A DNA stretch of 15,776 bases, from contig CAZQXO010000046.1 of the NCBI GenBank assembly GCA_964597445.1, positions 1 through 15,776 of the forward strand, in the 5' to 3' direction. The translations under genes were made by a program, and so were the position numbers. This DNA is from UBA10649 sp964597445. Lineage in GTDB: Bacteria; Actinomycetota; Actinomycetes; S36-B12. Below are positions 14,015-15,776 of the stretch, piece after piece; the stretch's first letter is position 1; each line of letters starts with the position of its first letter. The notes beneath the pieces were generated by a model, which did no database searches, was not told where the DNA came from, and saw nothing but the letters and a program-made list of their open reading frames with translations.

Positions 14015-14469
14015 TCCGCTGCGTCGAGGCCCGTGCATGGCAGCAGCCGCAGCCGTGACACGTAGTCCGCTGGAGCCCCACCGGCTTCGGCCGCATCGGC
14101 GATGACGCCGAGGTAGTGGGCGGACGGAAGCCCCCCCTCGTACGCATCGAGGACGTACAGCCACGCGAGCTCGTGCTGCCCCATGGTCTGGACGCGCACC
14201 TTGATCTTGGTCCAGAGCCCGAGATCCACGCCCTCCCAGGCGTCCAGGCTTCGCTCGTCCTGCACCGTCACGTCGTAGAGCATCACGAAGACGGATGACT
14301 CCGCGTCCTCGACGACCGTGGACAGTGCTCCGTCCCACCCGAGGTCCGCCCCCGCGAAGGTCAGCCGCCACCCGCGCAGCCAGCCCGAGCCTCGGACGGG
14401 GGAGGACGGCGCCCGCTGCGCCATGCGACGCGGATCCAGATTGGAGCCATAGGCGGCATACAGCGTCAC
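14011..14469 (-). CDS. gamma-glutamylcyclotransferase-like protein
   Basis: 152-residue protein of the gamma-glutamylcyclotransferase-like fold (GGCT/AIG2-like). The opening LYAAYGSNLDPRRM carries the hallmark YGSNL substrate loop at residues 7-11; LDAWEGVDLGLW in the middle fits the region of the conserved acidic residue, and ELAWLYVLDAYEGGLPSAHYL matches the C-terminal part. Members cyclise gamma-glutamyl amines or act on related amide substrates; the actual substrate is not predictable. The GTG at 14469 places YGSNL at the usual distance; there is no ribosome-binding site but a TANNNT motif 6 nt upstream. A longer open frame to 14850 lies inside the divergent flavoprotein gene and is not credible. 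The stop overlaps that of the convergent gene. Confidence 0.88.
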   Translation of the reverse strand: MTLYAAYGSNLDPRRMAQRAPSSPVRGSGWLRGWRLTFAGADLGWDGALSTVVEDAESSVFVMLYDVTVQDERSLDAWEGVDLGLWTKIKVRVQTMGQHELAWLYVLDAYEGGLPSAHYLGVIADAAEAGGAPADYVSRLRLLPCTGLDAAD

Positions 14470-14475
14470 GACACC

Positions 14476-14481
14476 AGCGTA
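14476..14481 (-). promoter_or_regulatory. candidate leaderless -10 element of the GGCT-like gene
   Basis: Minus-strand TACGCT lies exactly 6 nt before the GTG at 14469, with no ribosome-binding site in between. It falls in the 45-bp space shared with the divergent lpdA gene. Confidence 0.48.
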
Positions 14482-14514
14482 GGCACCCTCGACCCGGTAC
14501 GGAAGAATGCTGGC

Positions 14515-15776
14515 GTGAGCAGCGTGGTCATCGTCGGAGGAGGTCCCGGCGGCTACGAGGCCGCCCTCGTCGCCCGGCAGCTGGGCGCGGAGGTGACCCT
14601 GGTCGATCGGGATGGTGTCGGCGGGTCGGCCGTCCTGACCGACTGTGTCCCGAGCAAGGCGCTCATCGCGACGGCCAATGTCATCACCACCGCGGCCTCC
14701 GGCGCCAGCCTCGGCGTGCTGGTGAACGGCCGACCACCGGACCCGGCCCTGTTCAGTGCCGACCTGAAGGCGGTGAACGAGCGGATCCTCGGACTCGTCC
14801 GGCTCCAGAGCAACGACATCCGCGACCGCCTCATGCAGGTGGGGGTGCACCTCATCCCCGGGCGAGGCTCACTCGAGGCCGATGGACGGGTCCGGGCACG
14901 ACGACGGGACGGCACCAGCGAGGTGCTGGAGGCGGACGCCGTCCTGCTCGCCACGGGGGCGCGCCCCCGCACCCTGCCCGATGCCACGCCTGACGGGGAG
15001 CGGATCCTCACGTGGGAGCAGGTGTACGGGCTCGAGGAGGTGCCGGAGCGCCTGATCGTGGTGGGCTCCGGCGTCACCGGTGCCGAGTTCGCCGGGGCGT
15101 ACCACGCCCTCGGCAGTCGTGTTGCCCTGGTCTCGTCGCGCGATCGCGTCCTTCCCGGCGAGGATCCGGACGCGGCACGCGTGCTCGAGGAGGTGTTCGA
15201 CCGACGCGGCCTCGAGGTGATCGGATCCTCGCGTGCCGTCGCGGCTCGACGCACGGACGACGGAGTCGCGGTCACCCTGTCGACGGGTGAGGTCCTCGAG
15301 GGCAGCCACGTGCTGATGGCCGTCGGATCCCTGCCGAACACCGACGATCTCGGCCTCGCCGAGGCCGGGGTCGAGACGGACGAAGCAGGCTTCATCCGGG
15401 TCGATCGGGTCAGCCGGACGTCTCGCCGCGGGATCTACGCTGCAGGCGACTGCACCGGAGTGCTCATGCTGGCCTCCGTCGCCGCCATGCAGGGACGGAT
15501 CGCCATGTGGCACGCCCTCGGCGATGCCGTCACTCCCTTGGAGCTCACCCACGTCTCGAGCACGATCTTCACGCACCCGGAGATCGCCGCAGTCGGACTC
15601 ACGCAGCGTGATCTCGACGAGGGCCGCTTCCGCGGGGACGTCGTCCTCGTTCCGCTCGCGTCGAACGCCCGCGCGAAGATGGACGAGCAGCGCGACGGCT
15701 TCGTGAAGCTGTTCTGCCGACGCGGATCCCGCATCGTGGCCGGTGCCGTCATCGTCGGCCCCCACGCGAGCGAACT
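14515..15776 (+). CDS. lpdA: NAD(P)H quinone dehydrogenase, flavoprotein disulfide reductase family (partial, 3' end outside window)
   Basis: Two-dinucleotide-binding flavoprotein; 420 codons are present and the frame is open at the window end, so roughly the last 40-70 residues are missing. The FAD motif VIVGGGPGGYEAALVARQLG is at 5-24, the NAD(P) motif VVGSGVTGAEFAG at about 182-194, and the second FAD motif YAAGDC at 308-313. At the usual redox disulfide the sequence is GGSAVLTDCVPSKALI: the second cysteine (44) is kept but the first is replaced by Ala. That is the LpdA (Rv3303c) pattern, a quinone reductase lacking the disulfide, rather than a true dihydrolipoamide dehydrogenase. The GTG at 14515 has GGAAG at 14501-14505, 9 nt away; the start is inferred from the FAD motif. 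Divergent from the GGCT-like gene. Confidence 0.9.
   Translation, partial: MSSVVIVGGGPGGYEAALVARQLGAEVTLVDRDGVGGSAVLTDCVPSKALIATANVITTAASGASLGVLVNGRPPDPALFSADLKAVNERILGLVRLQSNDIRDRLMQVGVHLIPGRGSLEADGRVRARRRDGTSEVLEADAVLLATGARPRTLPDATPDGERILTWEQVYGLEEVPERLIVVGSGVTGAEFAGAYHALGSRVALVSSRDRVLPGEDPDAARVLEEVFDRRGLEVIGSSRAVAARRTDDGVAVTLSTGEVLEGSHVLMAVGSLPNTDDLGLAEAGVETDEAGFIRVDRVSRTSRRGIYAAGDCTGVLMLASVAAMQGRIAMWHALGDAVTPLELTHVSSTIFTHPEIAAVGLTQRDLDEGRFRGDVVLVPLASNARAKMDEQRDGFVKLFCRRGSRIVAGAVIVGPHASE

Noticed and set aside
12314..14371. Open frame of about 685 codons antisense to the accA3 end and the TPM-like gene
   Set aside because: It spans two convincing genes on the other strand and has a low-complexity Gly/Arg/Ala composition typical of shadow frames.

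Overview
The window is a chromosomal segment of a high-GC Gram-positive bacterium (Actinomycetota). Nearly every codon ends in G or C. Many genes look leaderless, and the gene order fadE / purE-purK / PH-domain protein / birA // accD-accE-maf-accA3 is the core of a block known from actinobacteria (in Mycobacterium tuberculosis roughly Rv3274c to Rv3285). I cannot name a genus. It is draft assembly: two runs of exactly 100 N (3445-3544 and 10094-10193) each sit inside a tandem repeat, and the repeat phase shows that both are placeholders rather than measured lengths.

Layout: a minus-strand acyl-CoA dehydrogenase (3-1164 end region) diverges from a plus-strand pair, UDP-glucose dehydrogenase and a small CoA-binding protein (1191-2929). 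A minus-strand unit follows (4977 down to 3001): a yybP-ykoY type Mn2+ riboswitch, a TerC/Alx membrane protein, a PGPGW membrane protein with a repeat tail, and a small lipoprotein. The three genes are linked by overlapping ends. Next on the minus strand come purK-purE and birA-PH-domain protein. birA diverges from the plus-strand acyl-CoA carboxylase genes accD5, accE, maf and accA3 (8211-12713). A signal-peptide membrane protein with a TPM-like domain follows. Its stop codon overlaps that of a convergent gamma-glutamylcyclotransferase-like gene. The window ends inside a flavoprotein of the LpdA quinone-reductase type (14515 onward).

Functionally the centre is carboxylase metabolism. BirA attaches biotin to the carrier domain of AccA3, which works with AccD5 and AccE as a propionyl/acyl-CoA carboxylase; birA and accD5 appear to fire from one symmetric -10 element. 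PurK and PurE carry out consecutive steps of purine synthesis. The terC unit is probably induced by manganese through the riboswitch.

The least ordinary signals are: a 30-bp hairpin-forming minisatellite that contains the accE stop and abuts the maf start; a 15-bp minisatellite coding the tail of the PGPGW protein; the riboswitch; and a recurring TANNNT motif 6-7 nt before the start codons of six genes. I see no insertion sequence, prophage, CRISPR array, tRNA or rRNA. No gene-free stretch exceeds 300 bases.
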